NCBI GenBank assembly: GCA_048054495.1
Contig: JBGMQN010000131.1
Span: 5,977 to 69,976 of the forward strand
Reading direction: 5' to 3'
DNA from: JADFRG01 sp048054495
GTDB lineage: Bacteria > Chloroflexota > Anaerolineae > Anaerolineales > E44-bin32
DNA: 64,000 nt
Below the pieces are notes generated by a model. It had not been told where the DNA came from, ran no database searches, and worked only from the letters and a program-made list of their open reading frames with translations. Both the position numbers and the translations under genes were made by a program. Of the stretch, positions 44,614-52,974 are shown piece after piece; the stretch's first letter is position 1, and every line of letters begins with the position of its first letter.

Positions 44614-45171
44614 TCAGGCATCCCTGAAGAGCGGCAGGTGGCCGAGAGCGATGATGTGGTTCCAATCCTCCGGTTCGCCCTCTGTGAAGATCGCCGCCTC
44701 CGCAACAACTTCGGCACCGGCCCGCTCCATCACTTTTCGCATCCCTTTGAGCGTCGACCCAGTGCTGATCACGTCGTCAACCAGCGCCACCTTCCGGCCA
44801 GTAACGATGAGCCGGTCCTTCTCATCCAGGTGGAGGCCCTGAGGCTTCCCGGTAGTGATCGAAAGCGTTTCGGCCTCGATCGTCTCTCCCATATACAGCT
44901 TGTAAGTCTTTCGCAGCACCACGTAATCCTTGCCGGTTTCTCTGGCCAGCGAACAGATCAGCGGAATGCTTTTGGCCTCCGCGGTCACCAACACCTCGTA
45001 GTCGACACCCTCCAGCCGTTCTCCCAGTTCCTTCCCACAAGCCTCAACCAGCTCGGTGTCGCCCAGGATGTTTAGGACCGCAATCCGCAGTCCGGGCGCG
45101 ACCTCGAATAGCGGCAGTTGCCTCCTAACGCCCGCAATCTCGACAGGATAGGTCTCTCGCTTCTCAGGCAT
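44614..45171 (-). CDS. Purine phosphoribosyltransferase (adenine/xanthine type)
   Basis: Type I PRTase of 185 residues for purine salvage. The PRPP motif VALVDDVISTGSTLKGM is complete, and the N-terminal region LVTAEAKSIPLICSLARETG and YVVLRKTYKLYMG matches the Apt/Xpt group. The ATG at 45171 is preceded by GGGGAGG; a GTG 12 bases further up is a weaker alternative. The base specificity cannot be decided from sequence alone. Confidence 0.8.
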   Translation of the reverse strand: MPEKRETYPVEIAGVRRQLPLFEVAPGLRIAVLNILGDTELVEACGKELGERLEGVDYEVLVTAEAKSIPLICSLARETGKDYVVLRKTYKLYMGETIEAETLSITTGKPQGLHLDEKDRLIVTGRKVALVDDVISTGSTLKGMRKVMERAGAEVVAEAAIFTEGEPEDWNHIIALGHLPLFRDA

Positions 45172-45183
45172 TGGCCTCCCCAC

Positions 45184-45212
45184 TTGACAGGCAGATAATT
45201 CCCTGCAATACT
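45184..45212 (+). promoter_or_regulatory. Promoter of the ArsR-DUF2087 gene
   Basis: TTGACA (45184-45189), 17-base spacer, AATACT (45207-45212). Transcription would start near 45219, about 20 bases before the ATG. Confidence 0.65.
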
Positions 45213-45227
45213 AATTCGATGACCATC

Positions 45228-45252
45228 GATTTAGTTTGATGAACACTAAATC
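45228..45252. promoter_or_regulatory. Palindromic operator over the start codon of the ArsR-DUF2087 gene
   Basis: Perfect 8-bp inverted repeat GATTTAGT / ACTAAATC with a 9-base spacer that contains the ATG (45239). Its position just downstream of the promoter fits autorepression; ArsR-type proteins commonly bind such dyads. Confidence 0.6.
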
Positions 45253-45808
45253 ATTTTCAGATGAGCTGTTGGAATTCCTCAAGGCGCTGGCGGACGCCAA
45301 TCGATTGAAGATCGTTGGGTTGCTGTCCCAAAAGGGGTTCACGGTTGAGCAGTTGGCGGCGATGCTCGAGTTGAGGCCTTCGACCGTATCCCACCATCTT
45401 TCACGGCTCGCGCGGGCTGGCCTCGTGAGCGCCCGCGCGGAGGGCTATTATAGCGTATACGAGTTGGAGACCGATGCGCTTGAGGATATGGCTCGTCGGC
45501 TGCTGTCGCGCGAGCAGCTGCCGGCAGTCGCAGCCGGGATCGATCTCGATGCCTTCGATCGAAAAGTCGTTGCCGATTTCTCGCTTCCCGATGGACGCCT
45601 CAAGTCCATCCCCGCCCAACGCATGAAGCTGCTCGCGATCCTCCGGCATATTGTGACCGATTTCCGATTCGGTTCACGCTACGGCGAAAAGCGGGTCAAC
45701 GAAATTCTCGCGCGCCACCACGAGGACACTGCAACCCTTCGGCGAGAGATGGTGGGCGCGGGAATGATGCAGCGCGAGGCAGGCGAATACTGGCTGACAG
45801 AGAGCTAG
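45239..45808 (+). CDS. ArsR-type winged-helix regulator with DUF2087 domain
   Basis: A 189-residue protein. N-terminal winged helix: FLKALADANRLKIVGLLSQ, VEQLAAMLELRPSTVSHHLSRLARAGLV and EGYYSVYEL. No Cys-rich metal site typical of ArsR/SmtB sensors is present. The C-terminal part (about 110-189) matches DUF2087: LKSIPAQRMKLLAILRHI, YGEKRVNEILARHHEDTATL and AGMMQREAGEYWL. DUF2087 is often linked to transcriptional regulators; its ligand is unknown. An overlapping palindromic operator points to autoregulation. Confidence 0.85.
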   Translation: MNTKSFSDELLEFLKALADANRLKIVGLLSQKGFTVEQLAAMLELRPSTVSHHLSRLARAGLVSARAEGYYSVYELETDALEDMARRLLSREQLPAVAAGIDLDAFDRKVVADFSLPDGRLKSIPAQRMKLLAILRHIVTDFRFGSRYGEKRVNEILARHHEDTATLRREMVGAGMMQREAGEYWLTES

Positions 45809-45830
45809 CGCTGGCTCCGCCGTTCATGAG

Positions 45831-45892
45831 CAAAACGGACCATTCAACGTCCGAAACGGACCGCTCATCACCAAATCGGACCATTCATAACC
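45831..45892. repeat. Three to four tandem ~21-bp repeats, possibly an IS21-type end remnant
   Basis: GGACC(A/G)(T/C)TCA preceded by AAAC/AAAT recurs at 45837, 45858 and 45878, i.e. every 20-21 bases. Read on the minus strand the unit is TGAATGGTCCGATTTG-like. Some IS21-family elements carry multiple ~20-bp terminal repeats of similar look, but no transposase is present. The rest of 45893-46095 shows nothing. Confidence 0.45.
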
Positions 45893-46095
45893 GACCGCGA
45901 GGCGCCGCCAGCTTGGCGGGGCGATTCGAGGGCTTCGGCCACAAAGCTCATGGAGTAAGGCCTGAGCCGAACTCTGCATAACTCTCGAGTGGATGGCGGC
46001 GGCTCGTCTGGGCCTTCGTCCCGCCTGCCCGCTCCCCTCGATTCGACTAGAACCCCTATCCGCGCGAGATCACTGGGCTTGAAGCTTGTGGACGG

Positions 46096-46842
46096 CTAGG
46101 GCACCTTAGCCTGGGCCAAGACAAACACGCTCGGCGACAGTCGAATCCATCGACCAATCGGCTGAAGTGCCGAATCCGCAGCCACCAGAGCCCGCGGCGG
46201 GATCAGACTCTTGACCAACGGAAGCCGAAAATTCGATACCGCCAGCTGTCGCTCCACCACGAAACCCGTTTCTTGCAACCACACCCGTACGGATTCGGGG
46301 TGGAAGTTGAAGTTAAGTTCCACGAACTCGACCGGCTCCGGATCAAACGGGTTCCAGCTCTGCCGGCGTCCCAGCCAGCGGAGGATGGCTTTCAAATTGC
46401 GCTTGTTGGCATACTCCAAGATAAAGCTGGCTCCGCTCTCGAGCACTCTGTGAACGCTGGCCAATGCCGCCTGAGGATCGGCCATGTGATGGAAAGTACG
46501 GATCATAGTGGCTGCACCGAATGCGCCGCGCCGGAACGGCAGGCGATAGATGTCGCCCACGATGTACTCGTATCGACCATCTGGACCCAGCCGTGATCGG
46601 GCCAGCTTCAGCTGAGAGAACGAGTAGTCAAGGAGCGCCACCCGACGGTAACCAGCGTAGCGCGCTGTGTGCCGACCCGCTCCCGCGCCAAGCTCGAGAA
46701 GGAACTCTCCCGCAGAAGGGAGCAAGCGCCTGAGCGCGGCCGCCTCCGCGCCGTCCTCATACGCGCGGTCTCCGCGCCCCCAGAATCGCTCCTGATAGTC
46801 AGAACCTTCGTAGTCGCAAACGGGGATTGGGGGTTCGCTCAA
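46096..46842 (-). CDS. SAM-dependent class I methyltransferase
   Basis: A 248-residue methyltransferase with SAM motif I LLELGAGAGRHTARY, acidic motif II VALLDYSFSQLKLAR, motif III VGDIYRLPFRRGAFG and post-I FHHMADPQAAL. N-terminal DYEGSDYQERFWG resembles the ubiquinone/tocopherol-type methyltransferase layout (Methyltransf_11). TTG 46842 is the best start, 12 bases after the ABC permease stop; the longer frame up to 47433 is an overlap artefact. It is last in the exporter block. Substrate unknown. Confidence 0.8.
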   Translation of the reverse strand: MSEPPIPVCDYEGSDYQERFWGRGDRAYEDGAEAAALRRLLPSAGEFLLELGAGAGRHTARYAGYRRVALLDYSFSQLKLARSRLGPDGRYEYIVGDIYRLPFRRGAFGAATMIRTFHHMADPQAALASVHRVLESGASFILEYANKRNLKAILRWLGRRQSWNPFDPEPVEFVELNFNFHPESVRVWLQETGFVVERQLAVSNFRLPLVKSLIPPRALVAADSALQPIGRWIRLSPSVFVLAQAKVP

Positions 46843-46856
46843 TTTGCAGCCGAATC

Positions 46857-47648
46857 CTATTTCCAACGCGTCAGAATGGTCTCCCGCTGAAACAGCTGCA
46901 CGGCAATTGCCATCAGGCCCGCATCGATCACGACCAGTGCCAGCGCGATCAGCAGCACCAGTTGCGCGTCGATCAATATCAAGCCCGCCATTTGTGCGAA
47001 GAAGACGAGCAAAATGGGGAGGAAGACCAGCATGGAGGTTTGCTCCGCCGTGCGAGGATCGGTCGCGCGCGATGAGACGATCACCGCTACGCTCACGCCG
47101 GTCAGCGCGAGCAGCGGGCCTACAACAAAAATTGCGATCAACCAGAATGGATCCAGCAGATTGTCCATGACACCGGATCCAACGCCCATCAAGGCCACTC
47201 CGATCACGAGAACCAGATAGGCAAGCCAGGTCGCAGTCACGCCCGGGATAACCGCTGCGGCCCCCTTGCCACCCAGCAGTTCGGCGGTGGTGATCGGAGT
47301 GGCCAGCAACGGCTCGAGGGTGCGTGTCGTCTTCTCTCCAATGATGCTGTAGGAAGCAATCGTAATGGGAATCGCCAGCGGCAGGATCATGAAAAGCAAA
47401 ATGAACTGACTGATAAGGAAATACTGCATGCACTCCTGACCGGTCAGGTTATTGCACAGCGCCGAGAACTCCCGGGGAATATCTTCTCCAATATCGGCTG
47501 CGAAATCGGGGGAGGTGCCGACGAAGTACAGGATCCCAAGCGGAAGCAAAGCAGCCAGCAGCGGCAGAAAGGCGACGGTGAAGAGCACAAAGCGGTTCTT
47601 GAATATCTCCGCCCATTCCTTGCGAACGATCCGATAGACCCTATTCAC
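46857..47648 (-). CDS. ABC-2 type transporter permease
   Basis: A 263-residue permease with six hydrophobic helices and a large extracellular loop (about 50-75) holding two Cys (CNNLTGQEC), which may form a disulfide. The conserved block IIGEKTTRTLEPLLATPITT is typical of NatB/ABC-2 permeases. Its ATG overlaps the ATPase stop by four bases. It probably exports or protects against a membrane-active compound. Confidence 0.85.
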   Translation of the reverse strand: MNRVYRIVRKEWAEIFKNRFVLFTVAFLPLLAALLPLGILYFVGTSPDFAADIGEDIPREFSALCNNLTGQECMQYFLISQFILLFMILPLAIPITIASYSIIGEKTTRTLEPLLATPITTAELLGGKGAAAVIPGVTATWLAYLVLVIGVALMGVGSGVMDNLLDPFWLIAIFVVGPLLALTGVSVAVIVSSRATDPRTAEQTSMLVFLPILLVFFAQMAGLILIDAQLVLLIALALVVIDAGLMAIAVQLFQRETILTRWK

Positions 47649-48583
47649 GTCTCATCTCCTCGTTCAAGTTCCGTGCCCCCGTTGCCCACCAGGTGCAGGT
47701 AGACCTCCTCCAAGGATTGTCGGATCTCCCCCACGAACTGCACCTGCGCGCCCGCGTTTACCAGGGCCGCAACGAGCGCCGGGTTGTGCGTCTCCGGGTC
47801 GTCCAGCGTCACAACTAGCTTGGCATCCATGGACTCGACCGCATCCACAAAGGGGAAGTTGGCAACTGTCGCTTCAAACTCCGGACGAAGATCTGCCAGG
47901 TGGAATACAACTTTGCTGCCAAAGACCTCCCGCCGCAGGGCGGCCGGCGTGTCTAGAGCCAGCAATCGGGTGTTAAGCACGCCGATTCGGTCACAGAGCC
48001 GATCCGCCTCGTCCAAATTGTGAGTATTCAGGATGATCGTGCGCCCCTCACCCCTCAATCCCTCAATAAATTCTCGAACCAGGTGGGATGCCTCTGGGTC
48101 CAGCCCCGTGGTGGGTTCATCCAGGAACAAAACGGGAGGTTCATGCAGCATCGCCCTGGCGATCGCCAGCTTCTGTCGCATTCCGCGCGAGAAAGTGGCA
48201 ACCGGCTCCGAGCGCCGTTCCCACAGCCCAAGAAGCTTCAGGTAGCGCTCGACCCGCCCATCGACATCACCTACTCCGTACAGGTGGGCAAAGAAACTTA
48301 GATTGCGTTCCGCGCTCAGACGATCGTAGAGTCCCGGGGCCTCCGTCAGAATGCCGACGTTGCGGCGGAGCGCCTGGTCGTCCTCCCCGAGTCGATAGCC
48401 GGCCACCTGCGCCGTTCCAGAAGTGGGGTTGATCAGCGCGCTTAGCATGCGCAGCGTCGTGGTCTTTCCAGCTCCATTCGGGCCCAGGAAGCCGAAGACC
48501 TCCCCCGAGCGAATCTCAAGCTCCAGGTTTTCCACCGCCGTGGTCTCGTCAAACTGCTTCGTCAAGCCTTCGATACTGATCAT
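47645..48583 (-). CDS. ABC transporter ATP-binding protein
   Basis: A 312-residue ATPase of the ABC-2 exporter: Walker A GPNGAGKTTTLRML, Q-loop LTEAPGLYDRL, signature FSRGMRQKLAIARAM, Walker B PVLFLDEPTTGLDP, H-loop ILNTHNLDEADRLC. The C-terminal 90 residues are a regulatory extension common in NatA/DrrA-like proteins. The gene is coupled to the permease by a four-base overlap. Confidence 0.92.
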   Translation of the reverse strand: MISIEGLTKQFDETTAVENLELEIRSGEVFGFLGPNGAGKTTTLRMLSALINPTSGTAQVAGYRLGEDDQALRRNVGILTEAPGLYDRLSAERNLSFFAHLYGVGDVDGRVERYLKLLGLWERRSEPVATFSRGMRQKLAIARAMLHEPPVLFLDEPTTGLDPEASHLVREFIEGLRGEGRTIILNTHNLDEADRLCDRIGVLNTRLLALDTPAALRREVFGSKVVFHLADLRPEFEATVANFPFVDAVESMDAKLVVTLDDPETHNPALVAALVNAGAQVQFVGEIRQSLEEVYLHLVGNGGTELERGDET

Positions 48584-48608
48584 TTGCTTGTGCCCGAACT
48601 CCCTTGAT

Positions 48609-49469
48609 TCAGGTGGAATATCGAGAATCCTCTAATTTCTCTTCTGTTACCTTCACAGGTACCGGTTTGAATTCGGCGCGTGATGCCCCCGGCTTCTGCT
48701 CTTGGGGCGGCTCTTCCTCCTTCAACCCAAATATCACCACAAGGCTGATGGCCGCCATGACCCCAATGATTGCTTCTGCAGCCACTGCGCCCACTTGAGT
48801 CACAGCCACCACCGCCACAGCGTTCACAAGGGTATGCCAGGCGATAGCGGCAAGAAGCCACAGAAGTTTGTGCCGTGCTACGGCACGCATCACCATCACA
48901 CTGAGCGAGACCTGCACGGCCAGCGCAAACGCCCTTTCGACCGCTCCAAGCAGGTTCAGAAACAACGGAGTTTCCCAATAGGCTGCAAACTGTGCTTCAA
49001 CGAGCTCCAGTTGCTCAGGCGGGATGACGCTTTGCAGGCGCCCTTGTTGAAACAGGAGCGCCTGTACGAAAAACCACAGCACGGCTAGGCCCAGGAGGAT
49101 CGCTTCGGCGCCGCCCCATCCAGCCCCGTACATGAGCGCCGAACTCCATGATCGGTCGTCTTTTAGCCAATAGCGGAGACCCAGCCAGCGGGTGAGCTCC
49201 TCAAACAGTCCGGCCGATAGGCCTACAAGCAGCGCTCCGATCAAGAGCCTCGCACCAAGAATGCCCTCGCCGAATCCCAGCTGGGCCAAGATGGGATTGA
49301 GCACGACAAGATTGAACGGAATATGCAGCACTTGAGACCCGATAAAGAGCACCGCACCGGCGAGGAAAAGTCTCCATCGCTGGCCAGTACGCCGCGCCAA
49401 ATAGATCCCCAGCACGATCGGCATGGCGATCATGAGCAATCCATTTAGCAACCGAAACGCGATATCCAT
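48609..49469 (-). CDS. YhfC-family intramembrane protease-like protein
   Basis: A 286-residue membrane protein with seven or eight helices. The motif SAGLFEELTRWLGLRY and GWGGAEAILLG identify the YhfC family, which is distantly related to CAAX-type glutamic intramembrane proteases; EE in SAGLFEELTR are likely catalytic/metal residues. Its tail is charged and cytoplasmic. It is encoded 25 bases before the ABC ATPase on the same strand, a pairing suggestive of peptide or lipid export/resistance. Confidence 0.8.
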   Translation of the reverse strand: MDIAFRLLNGLLMIAMPIVLGIYLARRTGQRWRLFLAGAVLFIGSQVLHIPFNLVVLNPILAQLGFGEGILGARLLIGALLVGLSAGLFEELTRWLGLRYWLKDDRSWSSALMYGAGWGGAEAILLGLAVLWFFVQALLFQQGRLQSVIPPEQLELVEAQFAAYWETPLFLNLLGAVERAFALAVQVSLSVMVMRAVARHKLLWLLAAIAWHTLVNAVAVVAVTQVGAVAAEAIIGVMAAISLVVIFGLKEEEPPQEQKPGASRAEFKPVPVKVTEEKLEDSRYST

Positions 49470-49653
49470 TGACCCTCTCCGGGTTCAGACCAGCTTGATG
49501 GGAAGCAACATGCAGGGGCCGAGCCCCACGCGAAGGAACGAATAACTCCAGCGCATTCCGAATCGCCGTCTTTTAGTTTTAAATCGCTTTTGCACGAGCC
49601 TGACTCTTCCTGAACCTGCGCTCTTCGTGTGAAGGTTTCACGTGGAACATTGA

Positions 49654-50037
49654 TCACTCGTCGGGCGGCTTGCCCGACTGTTCCCATTGACCCAAAACAA
49701 AACCTACGGTTTTAGCGACCTCTTCCGGCTCAAAGCCCAGACGATGGGCCTGCCCAGCAAACCTGCGTGTGATCCCCTCCAGCGTCGTCTGGCCCGCTTC
49801 GCCGGGATTGATCACGAAGGTGCCGCGACCCTGCTGCGTAGAAATTGTGCCCGCCTCGTCAAGTATCCGATAGGCACGTGCCACCGTGTTGAAGTTCACG
49901 TCCAGTTCGTCCGCCAGCTCGCGCACTGTCGGCAATTGATCCCCTGGCTTGCGTTCTCCGGCGGCAATGCGCTGCTCGAGCTGAGCCACGATCTGCATGT
50001 AGATCGGCTCGCCACTTCGGAAGTTTAGCTCAACCAC
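49654..50037 (-). CDS. GntR-family regulator (YtrA subfamily)
   Basis: A 127-residue repressor-type protein with an N-terminal winged helix (PIYMQIVAQLEQRIAAGERK, LPTVRELADELDVNFNTVARAY, GRGTFVI) and a short helical C-terminus typical of YtrA, which regulate ABC-2 operons. It is followed by a 184-base gap, then YhfC and the ABC exporter on the same strand, so that unit is the likely target. A striking octamer array lies just upstream. Confidence 0.88.
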   Translation of the reverse strand: MVELNFRSGEPIYMQIVAQLEQRIAAGERKPGDQLPTVRELADELDVNFNTVARAYRILDEAGTISTQQGRGTFVINPGEAGQTTLEGITRRFAGQAHRLGFEPEEVAKTVGFVLGQWEQSGKPPDE

Positions 50038-50091
50038 CCATCAATCCTCGCGGCTGCCTGACTGATCCGGGGATCGGCAGCCTGCGGTTCA

Positions 50092-50140
50092 CATTGTCGC
50101 ATTGTAGCATTGTCTTATTGTACTATTGTTTTTATTGTAT
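50092..50140. repeat. Six tandem 8-bp repeats (YATTGTNN) upstream of the GntR gene
   Basis: CATTGTCG, CATTGTAG, CATTGTCT, TATTGTAC, TATTGTTT and, after one extra base, TATTGTAT run head to tail. On the minus strand each unit reads NNACAATR, including TACAAT -10-like hexamers. The array lies 55-103 bases before the GntR start and overlaps the last codons of the AIR-synthase-like gene. Confidence 0.85.
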
Positions 50141-51169
50141 AGGTGCCTCGCGGGTCTCAAAAAGCTTCGTGATTTCATCCCGCTCGGGTAAGGCCATGGG
50201 CTGGCTCCCTGAATCATTGACGAGCGTGACGCTCGGCTCGCCGCGTCTGTCGACTTCCCCAATCGCGGCTGCAGCGATCCCGCTCTCGCGCATAGCGGTC
50301 ACAATTTGGTGTGCGCTTTCCGGTGCGGCGACCAACAGCAGTGCGCCAGAAGCGAGACTCGACAGCGGCTCCAAGCCGTAGTGCTCGCAGAGAATCCGGC
50401 CCTCAGGCACTATGTGGATAGCCGATTCCTGAACTAGTAGCGCGGTTCGAGAGGCTTGCGCCAGCTCCCATAGGCCCGTCGCTAGCCCCCCTTCTGTGGG
50501 ATCGTGCATCGCATGCACCTCGCCTGAGGCCTGCGCAACCTTCGCGGCCCCCACCACGCTGATTCCGGGCTCGATCAGGAAATTGGCACACCTAGACAAG
50601 AACTCCGCCTCAAAATGCCCTTCGAGCTCGTCGGCTTTCTCAAGCGCGATGATTGCGGTGGCCTCGATCGGGATGCCTCTGGCAAGAATGACGACGTCCC
50701 CAACCTTGATCCCAGCTGGAGTGACCAGCCGATCCGGTTCGAGCTCCCCGAGCATGCAACCCATGACGATCGGCCGATCGATGCCGAACGTGATCTCCGT
50801 GTGCCCGCCGACCAGGCTCACATCCAGCGCACCACAAGCCTCCTTGATCTGCTCAAACACCGTTGTGGCGAGCTGCTCGTCTGCCTGGCCCTCTGGCATC
50901 AGCAGCGTCGCCAGGAACCAGCGGGGGGTCCCTCCCATGCAGGCAACGTCATTAGCGTTGACGTGGACCGCATACCAGCCCACCTGATCCGTGGCAAAAG
51001 TGATCGGGTCGGTCTTTGCCACCAGATAGCGGCCACCTAGATCCAGCACCGCCGCGTCCAGACCCACTCCAGGGCCTACGATGATCCGCGGATCGGCGCC
51101 GGATACCTTGCTCAGGAGCTCGGCCAGCATATCGGATGGCAACTTGCCCAGAGACAACGGTTTACCCAT
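50132..51169 (-). CDS. PurM/HypE/SelD-superfamily (AIR synthase-related) protein
   Basis: A 345-residue protein of the AIR-synthase superfamily, which uses ATP to activate carbonyl oxygens. N-terminal GPGVGLDAAVLDLGGRYLVA with metal/ATP Asp, NANDVACMGGTPRWFL, LVGGHTEITFGIDRP, and the C-terminal domain HAMHDPTEGGLATGLWELA and ASGALLLVA follow the HypE-like pattern. It lacks the HypE C-terminal Cys tail and sits away from hydrogenase genes, so HypE function is not supported. ATG 51169 is chosen over TTG 51187. Its stop lies in the octamer array. Confidence 0.78.
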   Translation of the reverse strand: MGKPLSLGKLPSDMLAELLSKVSGADPRIIVGPGVGLDAAVLDLGGRYLVAKTDPITFATDQVGWYAVHVNANDVACMGGTPRWFLATLLMPEGQADEQLATTVFEQIKEACGALDVSLVGGHTEITFGIDRPIVMGCMLGELEPDRLVTPAGIKVGDVVILARGIPIEATAIIALEKADELEGHFEAEFLSRCANFLIEPGISVVGAAKVAQASGEVHAMHDPTEGGLATGLWELAQASRTALLVQESAIHIVPEGRILCEHYGLEPLSSLASGALLLVAAPESAHQIVTAMRESGIAAAAIGEVDRRGEPSVTLVNDSGSQPMALPERDEITKLFETREAPIQ

Positions 51170-51348
51170 GGGGGCGCCAGGATCCAAACGGGAGCGAGTC
51201 CGAACAATTGCATGTATCGGCAGACATCGGCGGACCGCTATCTCCCCCGATCGGATGCGCCTTGTGTTGATCGATCTCCATCAGCATCACCAAGGAATAT
51301 CAGCGTGATAGAATCGAATTCCTTAATACTATCCTCGTGGAGGCCGCT

Positions 51349-52236
51349 GTGGATAAGCAGGCTGGAACATTCACCGTAAAGAAGGGCCTGGCCCAGATGC
51401 TTAAGGGCGGTGTGATCATGGACGTCGTGACCCCCGAACACGCGATGATCGCTGAAGGGGCAGGCGCTGCAGCGGTTATGGCCTTGGAGCGCGTGCCGGC
51501 AGACATTCGGAAGGACGGTGGCGTAGCCAGAATGAGCGACCCCGCTCTGATCCTAGAGATCATGAGCGCCGTCACTATTCCAGTTATGGCCAAGTGCCGC
51601 ATTGGACATTTCGTCGAAGCTCAAATACTTGAGTCGCTTGGCGTGGATTATATCGACGAATCGGAAGTTCTTAGCCCTGCCGACGATGCACATCATATCG
51701 ACAAACATGCTTTTAAGGTGCCGTTTGTGTGTGGATGCAGAGACTTGGGGGAAGCATTGCGACGCATTGGCGAGGGTGCCGCAATGATCCGTACAAAGGG
51801 CGAAGCTGGTACCGGAGATGTAATCGAGGCTGTTCGACACGCCCGCTCGGTTCTGGGAGAGATCAGACGACTAAGGGATATGCCGGATGAAGAGCTAATG
51901 TCCTATGCCAAACGCATTGGCGCGCCCGTTGATCTGGTGCGAGAGACTAAGGAATTAGGAGAGCTTCCGGTCGTTAACTTCGCCGCTGGTGGCCTTGCGA
52001 CTCCTGCCGATGCTGCCTTGATGATGCAATTAGGAGTCGACGGCGTGTTTGTTGGGTCGGGCATATTCAAGTCGGGGGATCCCCCGTTACGCGGGAAGGC
52101 AATCGTGGAAGCCGTCACCCACTACAACGATCCTGAGATGTTAGCCGAAATCAGCAAAGGATTGGGAGATCCAATGGTTGGAATTGGAGTAAGCACCCTT
52201 GCGGAAGAGGACCGCCTAGCAGTCCGAGGCTGGTAG
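51349..52236 (+). CDS. pdxS: Pyridoxal 5'-phosphate synthase lyase subunit PdxS
   Basis: Forms vitamin B6 from ribose 5-phosphate, glyceraldehyde 3-phosphate and ammonia from PdxT. The 295-residue barrel shows GTFTVKKGLAQMLKGGVIMD, the catalytic Lys in MAKCRIGHF, IRTKGEAGTGDVIEA with the second Lys, and NFAAGGLATPADAALMMQLG, VGSGIFKS. GTG 51349 is preceded by GTGGAGG; GTG 51337 is an alternative. pdxT follows after a 144-base gap without a gene. Confidence 0.94.
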   Translation: MDKQAGTFTVKKGLAQMLKGGVIMDVVTPEHAMIAEGAGAAAVMALERVPADIRKDGGVARMSDPALILEIMSAVTIPVMAKCRIGHFVEAQILESLGVDYIDESEVLSPADDAHHIDKHAFKVPFVCGCRDLGEALRRIGEGAAMIRTKGEAGTGDVIEAVRHARSVLGEIRRLRDMPDEELMSYAKRIGAPVDLVRETKELGELPVVNFAAGGLATPADAALMMQLGVDGVFVGSGIFKSGDPPLRGKAIVEAVTHYNDPEMLAEISKGLGDPMVGIGVSTLAEEDRLAVRGW

Positions 52237-52380
52237 GATCTGATGTTAATTATGACGATAGGCTTGGGGAAATAGCATGCTTGACTTTCGATTCTCGTTT
52301 TGCCACAGGCCATTTCCAAGCAATTGTGGTTCACCTGAGGAATACAGACCGGCACCTCAAAACGTGGTGACGATGAGAGT

Positions 52381-52974
52381 GTGGTGAAAGTAGGCGTCCT
52401 GGCGCTGCAAGGCGACTTCCGTGAGCACGCCGAAATACTCGCCAGTCTGGGATTAGAGACCATCGAGGTCCGGGTCCCGAAACAGTTGCAGGACTGTGAC
52501 TCGCTGATTATTCCTGGCGGCGAGTCAACTACGATCGGTAAGCTTGCGGATGCATTTGAGCTCATGGGACCGCTTCGTGAGTTTGGAACCCGACGTCCTA
52601 TATGGGGAACTTGCGCGGGGGCGATCCTCCTTTCTCAAGGTGCGCAAAGAGAGCAGCCCCTCTTAGGGTTGATGGATATCACGGTTCAGCGCAATGCATT
52701 CGGACGACAAGTTCACAGCTTTGAAACTGAGCTGCAAGTATCGGAGCTTGAGATGCCCGAGAAGCCCTTTCGCGCGGTATTTATTCGCGCTCCACTGATA
52801 TCTCGAGTCGGCGAGAATGTCGAAGTGATTTGCCGCCTGCCCACGAATCAGGAATCTACCGATGACGGGATCGTAGCTGCTCGTCAGGGTAGGTTTCTTG
52901 CTACCTGCTTTCACCCCGAGCTCACCGAAGACCCACGCTTTCACCGATATTTCATCCAGATGGCACAGGAATGA
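52381..52974 (+). CDS. pdxT: Pyridoxal 5'-phosphate synthase glutaminase subunit PdxT
   Basis: Class I glutaminase of 197 residues that feeds ammonia to PdxS. VGVLALQGDFREHAEIL at the N-terminus, oxyanion/phosphate block IPGGESTTIGKL, nucleophile Cys in WGTCAGAILLS, and the His-Glu pair in CFHPELTEDPRFH are complete. Two GTG codons in tandem open the frame (52381/52384). Its stop overlaps the next start as ATGA. Confidence 0.94.
   Translation: MVKVGVLALQGDFREHAEILASLGLETIEVRVPKQLQDCDSLIIPGGESTTIGKLADAFELMGPLREFGTRRPIWGTCAGAILLSQGAQREQPLLGLMDITVQRNAFGRQVHSFETELQVSELEMPEKPFRAVFIRAPLISRVGENVEVICRLPTNQESTDDGIVAARQGRFLATCFHPELTEDPRFHRYFIQMAQE

Noticed and set aside
46843..47433. N-terminal extension of the methyltransferase into the ABC permease gene
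   Set aside because: It overlaps a conserved permease in another frame and has no methyltransferase similarity before residue 1 of the TTG 46842 start.
50132..51169. Assignment of the AIR-synthase-like protein as HypE
   Set aside because: No C-terminal Cys motif and no hydrogenase maturation genes nearby; only superfamily membership is supported.
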